Shown: positions 1 to 7,346 of the stretch, piece by piece
Layout: every line of letters starts with the position of its first letter
How positions within the stretch are numbered: position 1 is the stretch's first letter
Origin: Patescibacteria group bacterium
GTDB lineage: Bacteria > Patescibacteriota > Microgenomatia > Daviesbacterales > UBA10151
Reading direction: 5' to 3'
Length of the DNA: 23,850 nt
NCBI GenBank assembly: GCA_018817205.1
Contig: JAHIUE010000031.1
Location: 1 to 23,850, forward strand
Position numbers and translations under genes: made by a program
The notes under the pieces: generated by a model
What the model was told of the DNA's origin: nothing
Database searches by the model: none
The model's input: the letters and a program-made list of their open reading frames with translations, nothing else

Positions 1-885
1 GCCATGGGCCAAAGAATGAAAGCTACTGTTGAACTTATAGATGAACCTATTTTTGAGCTCAATGCCCCTGATGTAAAAGTTTTAGATTACAAAAAACCTA
101 TGGATAAACTGGGAAAAGGAGATATCCCCAAGAGTGCCAAGTTCGTAGAATTTTCTATCAAGAATTTTACTGATAAATTTCCTATCAAAGCCGGAACAAA
201 AGTTACAACAACCTCGGAATTTTCTTCCCAACTTGGCTTTGGCTCTTCTTCAACTGCTACTGTTTGTGTAATTAAAGCCTTATCGGAAATTACAAAAGTA
301 AATCTAAAAAACAAAGCCGTTTTTGATTTGGCATACAAAACAGTTCTGGATATTCAGGGGAAAGGCTCCGGCATTGATGTAGCGGCAACGGTTTACGGCA
401 AAACCCTCTATTTTGTTACCGGCGGGAAAATCATAAAACCTCTTAAAGTTAGCTCTATTCCCTTGATTGTGGGCTACAGTGGAATAAAAGCAGATACTAT
501 AACTCTTGTAAATGAAGTTTTAGAAAAAGCCAAAAAATATCCGCTAGTTTATGAAAGTATTTATGATAATATCGGCAAGTTGGTAGAACAAGCTAAACGA
601 GCTTTATTGAGTAAAGATTGGTCTACTTTAGGCCAACTCATGAATTTTAATGAAGGTTATCTTTCTGACCTTGGGGTGGAAGGGAAAAAACTGGCAGACA
701 TGATTTATGCCAGCCGCGAGGCAGGTGCATATGGAGCTAAACTATCAGGAGGCGGAATCGGAGACTGCATGATGGCTCTGGCTCCGAAGGATAAAAAACA
801 TGTTGTATCTAATGCTATTACCCAAGCCGGCGGACAGATAATAGACATTGAAGCTAATGTGGAAGGAGTTAAAGTTGAAAGATAA
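1..885 (+). CDS. mvk: mevalonate kinase, 5'-truncated by window edge
   Basis: GHMP-family kinase that phosphorylates mevalonate with ATP in the cytoplasm. The reading frame is open to base 1, and the N-terminal substrate/ATP motif of the family (KVILFGEHAVVYG-like) is missing, so the gene starts upstream of the window; the ATG at 4 is internal. Visible motifs: GHMP motif 2 (GFGSSSTATV, about bases 238-267), a GSGIDVAATVYG segment that should hold the catalytic Asp, and C-terminal motif 3 (KLSGGGIGDCMMAL). It leads an operon with a Nudix gene, whose start overlaps its last 11 bases, and mvaD, which supports mevalonate kinase over galactokinase or homoserine kinase. Phosphomevalonate kinase is not in the window and may lie upstream. 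Confidence 0.88.
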   Translation, partial: AMGQRMKATVELIDEPIFELNAPDVKVLDYKKPMDKLGKGDIPKSAKFVEFSIKNFTDKFPIKAGTKVTTTSEFSSQLGFGSSSTATVCVIKALSEITKVNLKNKAVFDLAYKTVLDIQGKGSGIDVAATVYGKTLYFVTGGKIIKPLKVSSIPLIVGYSGIKADTITLVNEVLEKAKKYPLVYESIYDNIGKLVEQAKRALLSKDWSTLGQLMNFNEGYLSDLGVEGKKLADMIYASREAGAYGAKLSGGGIGDCMMALAPKDKKHVVSNAITQAGGQIIDIEANVEGVKVER

Positions 886-1369
886 ACAAGACGAACTTTT
901 TGTGGTTGTTGACCGAAAAGATAGAATAGTGGGTTTCAGAACCCGTTTCGACTGCCACCATAATAAAAAATTAATCCATCGGGCAATTGGTATTGTCATT
1001 TTTAATAGTAAAGGAGAAATTTTGCTGCAGAAAAGAAGCAAATATAAAGATTTGCATCCTGGATATTATACAGTTTCTGCTTCAGGTCATGTTGGCAAAG
1101 GAGAAACTTATCTGCAAGCTGCAAAAAGAGAATTATTAGAAGAATTAGGAGTTCGAATTCCCCTTAAAAAAGGCGGTAAGCATATTGCAAAGATAAAAGA
1201 AGAAACAGAAATGGATTGCTTTTTTACAGCACAATATGACGGCCCTTTCTATCCCAGTAAGGATGAGGTAGAAAAAGTAGAATTTGTTAAAATATCTCAA
1301 CTCAAAAGCTTAATCCCTAAACTTACACCCATGGCTATCTTACGTTTCCAACAATTGAAATTACTATGA
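875..1369 (+). CDS. Nudix protein of the mevalonate operon (IDI/YfcD-like)
   Basis: Nudix-fold protein of 164 residues from the chosen TTG start at 875, which lies 6 nt after a strong ribosome binding site, GGAAGGAG (861-868). An upstream TTG (848) and ATG (857) lie before or inside that site. The Nudix box is complete (G-x5-E-x7-RELLEELGV). An H-x6-H-RA motif and a GH segment recall type-1 isopentenyl diphosphate isomerase, but the IDI catalytic Cys position is Ser (SASGH) and the C-terminal Trp of IDI is absent, so overall it is closer to E. coli YfcD. It overlaps mvk by 11 nt and mvaD by 4 nt (ATGA), implying translational coupling and a role in isoprenoid synthesis. It may be an isomerase, a diphosphatase or a regulator; I cannot decide from sequence. 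Confidence 0.75.
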   Translation: MKDKQDELFVVVDRKDRIVGFRTRFDCHHNKKLIHRAIGIVIFNSKGEILLQKRSKYKDLHPGYYTVSASGHVGKGETYLQAAKRELLEELGVRIPLKKGGKHIAKIKEETEMDCFFTAQYDGPFYPSKDEVEKVEFVKISQLKSLIPKLTPMAILRFQQLKLL

Positions 1370-2322
1370 AAGCTACAGCCATTGCACCATCTAATATTGC
1401 TTTTACCAAATACTGGGGCCGTAAGGATGAAGTTTTACGGCTTCCTGCCAACGGCTCAATCTCCATGTGCTTAAGTAATTTATTTACTACCACCACTGTA
1501 GAATTCTCACCGGACTTTCAAAAAGATGAAATTAACATAGATGACAAAGGCAGAATTATCAAGCATCTGGATAGAATTAGGAGATTGGCAAATATTAGCT
1601 TAAAAGCCAGGGTGGCTACAGAAAATAATTTTCCTTCCGGCACAGGCCTATCTTCTTCCGCTTCAGGCTTTGCGGCATTAACGCTGGCAGCCGTCAAAGC
1701 TGCAGGACTAAATTTATCCCAAAGGCAGTTATCTATTTTGGCCAGACAAGGCTCAGGTTCTGCCTGCAGGTCAATCCCCTCCGGCTTTGTGGAGTGGCTG
1801 GATGGAGACACATCCGAAACTTCTTATGCTAAACAAATTTTTCCTGCTAGTTACTTTAAAATCGCAGATGTAGTAGCTGTTGTATCCGAAAGAAAAAAGG
1901 AAGTTCCTACTTCTTTTGGCATGCAAACAACCCAATCATCCCCTTTCATGGAAATCCGGCTTCGCCGGATGAAAGAAAAAAATAAATTGGTTAAAAAATT
2001 AATAAAAGAAAGAGGCTTCAAAGAGTTTGGGGAATTTATCGAAGCAGAAGCCATGGAACTTCACGCCATTATGCTTACCCAATACCCTCCTTTGATTTAC
2101 TGGACCCCCGGTACTTTAACAATCATGAAACTGGTAGGAGTATGGCGGTCAGAAGGCTTACCTGTATATTTCACTATCAATACCGGCCAAAATATTCACC
2201 TGATCTGTGAGCAGGAAAATGTAGATAAAGTCAAAGCCAAACTAAAAGAACTTGAAGAGGTAAAAGAAATTATCGTAAATACTCCGGGTGAAGGCGCAAG
2301 GCTTCATAATGCTTCAAGGTAA
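1366..2322 (+). CDS. mvaD: diphosphomevalonate decarboxylase homologue, catalytic Asp replaced by Asn
   Basis: GHMP-fold protein of 318 residues, the expected length for enzymes that phosphorylate and decarboxylate (di)phosphomevalonate to isopentenyl (di)phosphate. The N-terminal APSNIAFTKYWGRKDE carries the conserved Lys (K15). GTGLSSSASGFAAL is the phosphate-binding loop. GSACRSIPSGF contains the conserved Arg (R135). The family motif DAGPN near the C-terminus reads NTGQN here, putting Asn272 where the family has its catalytic Asp. It could be a diphosphomevalonate decarboxylase, a phosphomevalonate decarboxylase, or a mevalonate 3-kinase-like enzyme; family assignment is firm, substrate is not. 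Its start overlaps the Nudix stop (ATGA) and its 3' end overlaps the convergent sufB by 19 nt. It contains an in-frame hairpin at 1954-1970. Confidence 0.85.
   Translation: MKATAIAPSNIAFTKYWGRKDEVLRLPANGSISMCLSNLFTTTTVEFSPDFQKDEINIDDKGRIIKHLDRIRRLANISLKARVATENNFPSGTGLSSSASGFAALTLAAVKAAGLNLSQRQLSILARQGSGSACRSIPSGFVEWLDGDTSETSYAKQIFPASYFKIADVVAVVSERKKEVPTSFGMQTTQSSPFMEIRLRRMKEKNKLVKKLIKERGFKEFGEFIEAEAMELHAIMLTQYPPLIYWTPGTLTIMKLVGVWRSEGLPVYFTINTGQNIHLICEQENVDKVKAKLKELEEVKEIIVNTPGEGARLHNASR
1954..1970. repeat. in-gene palindrome, 7-bp stem with TTC loop
   Basis: ATCCGGC-TTC-GCCGGAT is a perfect 7-bp inverted repeat with a 3-nt loop inside mvaD. It is GC-rich in an AT-rich gene and is translated in frame as part of a charged stretch (EIRLRRMKEK). 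It belongs to a group of similar short-loop palindromes within genes elsewhere in the window. Confidence 0.75.
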
Positions 2323-3389
2323 TCGAACAACTGGCGATCCAAGCCAAACGGCAAATTCATTGAGGAGATATCCAAAAAACCCTTGGTAATTAAGGATAAA
2401 GACTCTTTTTCAGAAAGACCTCTTGCCTCTAAATATTCAAGTTGTTCCTGGGATATTTTGCCGATAGCTGCTTCATGAGTCATATCCAAATCAGGCATAA
2501 AAGCATCAAGCTCGGGAATGGCCCGCATCCGGCCACCTCTCGCTATAATCAAACCCTTGCAATCCAAATGTGATTTGACCCCAGGAGCAGCCCCTTTCAT
2601 ATACCCTCTTACTGTAATTTCTCCGCCACTACAAATTCCTTTTGCCACTACTTCTGCCCGGGCTTTTTTCCCTTCAAGAAAAACTTTAGTACCTACATCA
2701 ATCGCGGAATTCGGGTAACTGTAAAGGAATGAATTATATCTGGCTATGCTACCTTCCCCATTTAAATAGCAATTGGGAGACATTTGTAAATCAGCTACAG
2801 GCTTGATACAAATATAATTGGATAAAAAAGTCCCGTTTTTCTCAACTCTTGTCACAGTTCTTGGCCTGACTTTAATTTTTTCTCCCCAATGATGAATCAT
2901 GGCAAATGTTAGTTTGGCGCCCTTTTTAACATACATTTCCGTAATGCCAACATGCAAAGCCTCCTGAACATAATCTGCGCTCAAACAGCCGGTCACGATA
3001 TTTAACTCCGATCCTTCTTCGCAAATTATGATGTTATGGATATTTTGGCTAAGTTTCTCCTGTGCAATAAAAAGGCAAGCCTGTACCGGAACTGTAACTT
3101 TTTGCCTGGACTTTACTCTAATAAAATATCCTTGATGAAAATCTTTAAAAACTTGCTCGGTATATTCATCCTGTTTAGGATCAATCAACTGCCAGTAGTA
3201 TTTTTTAAGGCCGTGGTATTTATTTAGCGCTGTTTTCATATCTAAAATCTCTATTCTGGAATTATTCATCATATGAAAAATAGGATCTTTATTTTGAATA
3301 AATAATGAACCGCCCATTTTTTCAGGCTTAAAATTCATCCCCACAGATCTCATTTTTGTTTTATCACCATCAGATAAATCAATTAACAT
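2304..3389 (-). CDS. sufB: SufB/SufD-family Fe-S cluster scaffold (minimal, SmsB-like)
   Basis: Scaffold protein for Fe-S cluster assembly, expected to work with the SufC ATPase in the cytoplasm. At 361 residues it is shorter than SufB (about 480 in E. coli) and resembles the short archaeal/anaerobe form of the SUF-like minimal system. Cys277 (SHLDCKGL) and Glu306 (MTHEAAIGKI) line up with E. coli SufB Cys405 and Glu434, so the cluster-building residues appear conserved. The C-terminal SQEQLEYLEARGLSEKES...ITKGF segment is typical of SufB/D. The start overlaps the sufC stop by 11 nt, and the 3' end overlaps mvaD by 19 nt. No SufD, SufS or SufU is in the window, so this may act as a homodimer. 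The symbol is family-level. Confidence 0.87.
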   Translation of the reverse strand: MLIDLSDGDKTKMRSVGMNFKPEKMGGSLFIQNKDPIFHMMNNSRIEILDMKTALNKYHGLKKYYWQLIDPKQDEYTEQVFKDFHQGYFIRVKSRQKVTVPVQACLFIAQEKLSQNIHNIIICEEGSELNIVTGCLSADYVQEALHVGITEMYVKKGAKLTFAMIHHWGEKIKVRPRTVTRVEKNGTFLSNYICIKPVADLQMSPNCYLNGEGSIARYNSFLYSYPNSAIDVGTKVFLEGKKARAEVVAKGICSGGEITVRGYMKGAAPGVKSHLDCKGLIIARGGRMRAIPELDAFMPDLDMTHEAAIGKISQEQLEYLEARGLSEKESLSLITKGFLDISSMNLPFGLDRQLFDYLEAL

Positions 3390-4029
3390 CTTTTAATTGT
3401 CCGTTTACCATACGACATGCTTTATCTACTTTGACATAATCCAAAATTTGCCCGCTGTGAGTAATAATAATGGCGCTTCTTTGTTTGTCTTTCATTAGCT
3501 CATTAATTTGTTTACCGATTAATTTGATATTTTCCAAATCTACCCCTGAATCAGGCTCATCCAAAAGATAAAGCCGGGCCTTTTGCAAAGATAGTTGCAG
3601 CAGTTCTGATCTTTTTAATTCCCCACCGGAAAAATTGCTGTTTAAGTCACGTCCAGTTAATTTTTCAGCCTGGAAATTTTTAATTTGCTTATTAACTTTA
3701 TCCTCATCATGATTTAAAAGTTTTAACAAACTTAAGAGACTAACTCCTGTTATTTTGGGAGGTTTTTGAAACATTAAGGCAATCCCCAACCTAACCCTTT
3801 CTGTAATTGATAAATTGTTAATTTTCTTGTTATTAAAATAAATTTCACCAGTTATGATTTTAAAATTACCTACTCCCAAAATCGTTTTCAAAAGTGACGT
3901 CTTGCCTGAACCGTTCGGGCCCATTAAAACAACGGTTTGACCCTTCTTAACGGTTAAATTGATCCCGGAAATAATTTTTTTCCCTTCGCAAGATGCAGAT
4001 AAATTAGTAATTTTTAAAAGATTTCGCAT
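3379..4029 (-). CDS. sufC: SufC-like Fe-S assembly ATPase
   Basis: Cytoplasmic ABC-type ATPase of 216 residues (SufC is usually about 250) that drives Fe-S scaffold rearrangement. In order: Walker A GPNGSGKTS, Q-loop MFQKPP, signature NFSGGELKRSELLQ (the E-L-K-R form is typical of SufC), Walker B LYLLDEPDSGVD, and H-loop ITHSG. It has no membrane segments and no permease partner; the neighbour is the SufB-like scaffold, which argues against a transporter. It is the middle gene of arsR-sufC-sufB: it overlaps the arsR 3' end by 16 nt and the sufB start by 11 nt, so the three genes are almost certainly one transcript. Confidence 0.92.
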   Translation of the reverse strand: MRNLLKITNLSASCEGKKIISGINLTVKKGQTVVLMGPNGSGKTSLLKTILGVGNFKIITGEIYFNNKKINNLSITERVRLGIALMFQKPPKITGVSLLSLLKLLNHDEDKVNKQIKNFQAEKLTGRDLNSNFSGGELKRSELLQLSLQKARLYLLDEPDSGVDLENIKLIGKQINELMKDKQRSAIIITHSGQILDYVKVDKACRMVNGQLKDVN

Positions 4030-4274
4030 TCATTCTTACCGCAAGGGGGGCTAATGCGGTAATAAACCCTCCTCCCCTCTTTTTTGGACTTCAAAATGCC
4101 GGATTTTTCAAGATATTTTAGATGGTGGGTGACTGTTGGTTGAGTCAGATTAAAGTACTTGGCAATTTCTAAAACTGCCATTTTTTTGTTTACTTGCAGC
4201 AGTTTTACAATCTCCACCCTGTTTTTGGTAGATAAAGCGGCAAAACACCTGCAACAACGCTGTTTAAATTTCAT
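4014..4274 (-). CDS. ArsR-family repressor with Cys clusters, first gene of suf operon
   Basis: Small winged-helix regulator of 86 residues. The recognition region reads LTQPTVTHHLKYLEKSGILKSKKEGRRVYYRI, typical of ArsR/SmtB proteins. Five cysteines lie at the two ends: C7, C8 and C10 (CCRC) and C78 and C83 (CGKNEC). In the ArsR dimer fold these ends could come together, suggesting a metal ion or Fe-S cluster as signal (inference). It is the promoter-proximal gene of arsR-sufC-sufB, overlaps sufC by 16 nt, and faces the divergent pflB promoter. An imperfect inverted repeat over its own -10 box is a plausible operator. A role like SufR (a Fe-S-sensing suf repressor from another family) is a guess from context. 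Confidence 0.85.
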   Translation of the reverse strand: MKFKQRCCRCFAALSTKNRVEIVKLLQVNKKMAVLEIAKYFNLTQPTVTHHLKYLEKSGILKSKKEGRRVYYRISPPCGKNECEIF

Positions 4275-4275
4275 T

Positions 4276-4295
4276 ATATTGATAATAATCTATAT
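4276..4295. promoter_or_regulatory. candidate ArsR operator (8-4-8 inverted repeat)
   Basis: ATATTGAT, a 4-nt spacer, then ATCTATAT: 7 of 8 positions are complementary. It is centred on the arsR -10 box (4282-4287), where repressor binding would block arsR-sufCB transcription. AT-rich dyads are usual for this family, but in AT-rich DNA this can occur by chance. Confidence 0.45.
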
Positions 4296-4310
4296 ATTGG
4301 TCATTGTCAA
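4282..4310 (-). promoter_or_regulatory. promoter of arsR-sufC-sufB
   Basis: On the minus strand, a consensus -35 TTGACA (4310-4305), 17-nt spacer, and -10 TATTAT (4287-4282). Only 7 nt separate the -10 from the arsR ATG, so the mRNA would be leaderless or nearly so. The -35 overlaps the divergent pflB -35. Confidence 0.65.
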
Positions 4311-4333
4311 GGAGTATTCTGATATGCTAAAAT
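4304..4333 (+). promoter_or_regulatory. promoter of pflB-pflA
   Basis: -35 TTGTCA (4304-4309), 18-nt spacer, extended -10 TGC-TAAAAT (-10 at 4328-4333). The ATG of pflB is 9 nt after the -10, so transcription would start at or very near the start codon. It shares bases with the opposing arsR -35, so the two operons may compete or be co-regulated. Confidence 0.55.
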
Positions 4334-4342
4334 TATAAGGCT

Positions 4343-6565
4343 ATGAAGAAAGCCTTCCAAAAAGGCGAATGGGAAAAAGTAATTGATATCCGGGATTTTT
4401 TATACCACAATCTAACCCCCTATGACAACGGGCCGCAGTTTCTAAAGGGTCCTTCCAAAAAAACCCAGGAACTTTGGAAAATATGCAAAGGCCTGCTGAA
4501 AAAAGAATTTGAGGCTGGCGGAGTTTTGGATATTGATACTAAAACCATATCTACTGTTACCAGCCATAAACCCGGTTATATAAAAAAGAATCTGGAGATT
4601 ATTGTCGGATTGCAAACAGACGAACCTTTAAAACGGGCTATAAAGCCTTACGGAGGCATCAGGATGGTTGAACAGGCGTGCGAAGATTATGGTAAAAAAC
4701 TTGACATGCAAGTGAAAGAGCTTTTTACAAAATATCTAAAAAGCCATAATGAAGCCATATTTGATGCTTACACCGAAGAAATCAGAAAATACCGCTCTTC
4801 CGGTGTTATCACCGGACTGCCTGATAATTATGCCAGAGGCCGGATCATCGGGGATTACCGCCGGGTGGCTCTTTACGGCATAGACCGGCTTATCGAAGAA
4901 AAGAAAAAAGATCATAGCCGCAAAACCGGTCCTATGACAGATATTTTGATCCGTGAGCGCGAAGAAATTGGCGAAGAAATTCATGCTTTAGAAATGATCA
5001 AAGAAATGGCCGCCTCTTATGGTTTTGATATAAGCAAACCTGCAGCTTCCAGCAAAGAGGCAATCCAGTGGACATATTTTGGCTACTTGGCGGCTTTAAA
5101 AGAACAGGATGGGGCGGCCATGAGTTTAGGTTCTGTCAGCGGATTTTTTGATATTTATATCGAAAAAGACATTGCAGAAAGGTTGTTAACAGAAGATGAA
5201 GCCCAAGAATTAATAGACCAGTTTATCATCAAATTAAGGCTAGTCCGACAACTTAGGATGAAGGAATACGATCAAATATATGCCGGTGACCCAACCTGGC
5301 TAACCGAATCCTTAGCAGGAATGTTTATAGATGGCCGCCACAAAGTTACCAAAACTTCTTACAGATTCCTACAGTCATTATATAACCTTGGAGCCGCCCC
5401 CGAACCGAATATCACAGTGCTTTGGTCGGAAAAGCTTCCGCAAAAATTTAAGGAGTTTTGCGCCAAAGTATCCATAGATACCTCTTCTATACAGTATGAA
5501 AACGATGACTTGATGAGGGAAATTGCCGACTTTGATGATTACGGAATAAGCTGCTGCGTATCCCAGCAAAAAAACGGATCGCAGATGCAATATTTCGGCG
5601 CCCGGGCTAACCTTGCTAAAGTTTTGCTCTTAGCTATAAACCAAGGTAAAGACGAAAACGCGGCCGTGACTTTGGTACCTGGGATTAATCCCCAACCGGA
5701 AAGTGTTCTGAATTTTGACAAAGTTATGAAAGAATACAAAAAAACCCTTAGCTATGTAGCAAAGGTATATGTAAATACCATGAATATTATTCATTGCATG
5801 CATGACAAGTATTATTTTGAACGGGCGCAAATGGCTTTACTTGATACGGATCTGGATAGACTGATGGCCTTTGGTATTGCCGGGTTGTCTGTTGTTGCGG
5901 ATTCCCTGTCTGCTATCAAATACGCTAAGGCAACAGCCATCAGAGACGGGGACGGAATCACTCGTGATTTTGTTATTGAAGGTGATTTTCCAAAATATGG
6001 TAATGACGATGACCGGGTAGACTCGATCGCGAAAGAGCTGGTGGATAGCTTCAATAAGGAACTTAATAAACACCGTATATATCGCGGTGCCACGCCTACT
6101 TTGTCAATTTTAACCATTACCTCAAACGTGATGTACGGCAAAAAAACAGGCGCAACTCCTGACGGAAGAAAGAAAGGAGAACCCTTTGCCCCGGGAGCCA
6201 ATCCAATGCACGGGCGCGATACTCATGGAGCTATTGCTTCGCTTAATTCCGTAGCAAAACTTAATTATCTAAATGCCCTGGATGGAATTTCCAATACCTT
6301 CTCTATAGTGCCCCGGGCTTTGGGAGCAACGAACAATGAGCAAATAGAAAACCTGGTAGCGTTACTTGACGGGTATTTCCACAATAAGGCTCAACACTTG
6401 AATGTTAATGTCTTAAATAAAGAAACATTGCTTAAAGCGATGGAGCACCCGGAAGAATATCCATCTTTGGTTATCCGGGTTTCAGGGTACGCAGTCAATT
6501 TTGTAAAATTATCAAGAGAGCACCAGCAGGAAGTTTTGGCCCGGACTTTCTTTGAATCAATGTGA
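4343..6565 (+). CDS. pflB: pyruvate formate-lyase (glycyl-radical enzyme)
   Basis: Cytoplasmic glycyl-radical enzyme converting pyruvate and CoA to acetyl-CoA and formate under anoxic conditions. Its 740 residues match the family (about 760). The N-terminus (GEWEKVIDIRDFLYHNLTPYDNG) matches true PFL. The adjacent catalytic cysteines are C404 and C405 (GISCCVSQQ). The glycyl-radical loop near the C-terminus is RVSGYAVNF with Gly715. The Cys-Cys pair separates it from glycerol dehydratase and choline lyase, which have a single active Cys. The activase gene follows 55 bp downstream. The acetyl-CoA could feed the mevalonate pathway encoded nearby. The start lies just after a strong -10, with no Shine-Dalgarno sequence. 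Confidence 0.96.
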   Translation: MKKAFQKGEWEKVIDIRDFLYHNLTPYDNGPQFLKGPSKKTQELWKICKGLLKKEFEAGGVLDIDTKTISTVTSHKPGYIKKNLEIIVGLQTDEPLKRAIKPYGGIRMVEQACEDYGKKLDMQVKELFTKYLKSHNEAIFDAYTEEIRKYRSSGVITGLPDNYARGRIIGDYRRVALYGIDRLIEEKKKDHSRKTGPMTDILIREREEIGEEIHALEMIKEMAASYGFDISKPAASSKEAIQWTYFGYLAALKEQDGAAMSLGSVSGFFDIYIEKDIAERLLTEDEAQELIDQFIIKLRLVRQLRMKEYDQIYAGDPTWLTESLAGMFIDGRHKVTKTSYRFLQSLYNLGAAPEPNITVLWSEKLPQKFKEFCAKVSIDTSSIQYENDDLMREIADFDDYGISCCVSQQKNGSQMQYFGARANLAKVLLLAINQGKDENAAVTLVPGINPQPESVLNFDKVMKEYKKTLSYVAKVYVNTMNIIHCMHDKYYFERAQMALLDTDLDRLMAFGIAGLSVVADSLSAIKYAKATAIRDGDGITRDFVIEGDFPKYGNDDDRVDSIAKELVDSFNKELNKHRIYRGATPTLSILTITSNVMYGKKTGATPDGRKKGEPFAPGANPMHGRDTHGAIASLNSVAKLNYLNALDGISNTFSIVPRALGATNNEQIENLVALLDGYFHNKAQHLNVNVLNKETLLKAMEHPEEYPSLVIRVSGYAVNFVKLSREHQQEVLARTFFESM

Positions 6566-6566
6566 T

Positions 6567-6616
6567 CCCGATTAGATCGGGGTCATCCTGAGCGAACGAA
6601 GTGAGCCGAAGGATCT
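6567..6616. repeat. intergenic palindromic element between pflB and pflA
   Basis: Two dyads fill the gap. The first, CCCGAT-TAG-ATCGGG (6567-6581), extends by further outer pairs. The second spans 6585-6614 with ATCCT/AGGAT arms around TGAGC direct repeats. The second part (GTCATCCTGAGCGAAC... CCGAAGGATCT) resembles a repeat type found between genes in many bacteria (from memory). Its distal arm supplies AGGA (6610-6613), the likely ribosome binding site of pflA. No T-run follows, so it is not an intrinsic terminator; it may stabilise the pflB message. Confidence 0.6.
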
Positions 6617-6620
6617 ATAT

Positions 6621-7346
6621 ATGTTAAGGGTTCATTCAATTGAAACATTTGGTACCCATGAAGGACCCGGCATCAGACTGGTGGTTTTTATGCAAGGGTG
6701 TAATTTCTACTGCCTTTATTGCCACAATCCTGATACCCGTCCGTTAAAAGGCGGTACCGAGATGAGCTCCGAAGAAATAATCGAACTTTTAAAAAAGCAA
6801 AAACCCTATTTTAAAGATAAAGGTGGACTGACAATTTCCGGAGGAGAATCGCTTTTACAAAGGGAGGAATTATTGGATTTGTTTAAAAAGGCCAAAAAGG
6901 CAGGATTTCATACAGCCCTGGATACCAATGGCTCTATTTTGGATTCCGACGCCAAAAAGCTTTTGGAAGCGACAGACTTGGTACTTTTGGATGTAAAGCA
7001 TATAGATCCGGTCTGGCACCAGAAAGTAACAAGCGCTTCAAATGCACCGGTTTTGCAGTTTGCCAAATACCTTGAAGAAAATAACATTCCAATGTGGCTA
7101 CGCTATGTTTTAGTACCGGGATATACCGACCAAAAGGAGTTTTTGCATAAATGGGGAACACATTTTACTCAATATAAAAACATTGAAAGAGTGGAGCTTT
7201 TACCTTTCCATACCTATGGATTTTATAAATATAAAGAATTAGGAATAGAAAATCCTTTGGAGGATTGTCCGATTCCAACCAAGAAGCAAGTACAAGAAGT
7301 CGTGGATATTTTCAAAAAATACTTTAAAGAAGTTTATGTAAGATAG
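6621..7346 (+). CDS. pflA: pyruvate formate-lyase activating enzyme (radical SAM)
   Basis: Radical-SAM enzyme of 241 residues that installs the glycyl radical on PFL using S-adenosylmethionine and a [4Fe-4S] cluster. The cluster motif CxxxCxxC is C27-NFY-C31-LY-C34. The N-terminus SIETFGTHEGPGIRLVVFMQGC is diagnostic for PFL activases, and GGLTISGGESLLQ is the SAM-binding GGE region. There is no ferredoxin-like insertion, unlike activases of other glycyl-radical enzymes. The ATG has AGGA 7 nt upstream within the palindromic element. Its last 23 nt overlap the convergent Nudix gene. The cluster could be supplied by the adjacent sufBC system. Confidence 0.95.
   Translation: MLRVHSIETFGTHEGPGIRLVVFMQGCNFYCLYCHNPDTRPLKGGTEMSSEEIIELLKKQKPYFKDKGGLTISGGESLLQREELLDLFKKAKKAGFHTALDTNGSILDSDAKKLLEATDLVLLDVKHIDPVWHQKVTSASNAPVLQFAKYLEENNIPMWLRYVLVPGYTDQKEFLHKWGTHFTQYKNIERVELLPFHTYGFYKYKELGIENPLEDCPIPTKKQVQEVVDIFKKYFKEVYVR

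Noticed and set aside
848..874. Earlier starts (TTG 848, ATG 857) for the first Nudix gene
   Set aside because: They lie upstream of, or just before, the GGAAGGAG ribosome binding site that is correctly spaced for the TTG at 875.
931..944. Hairpin GGGTT-TCAG-AACCC in the first Nudix gene
   Set aside because: Short 5-bp stem with a 4-nt loop, not matching the 3-nt-loop group and expected by chance at this length.
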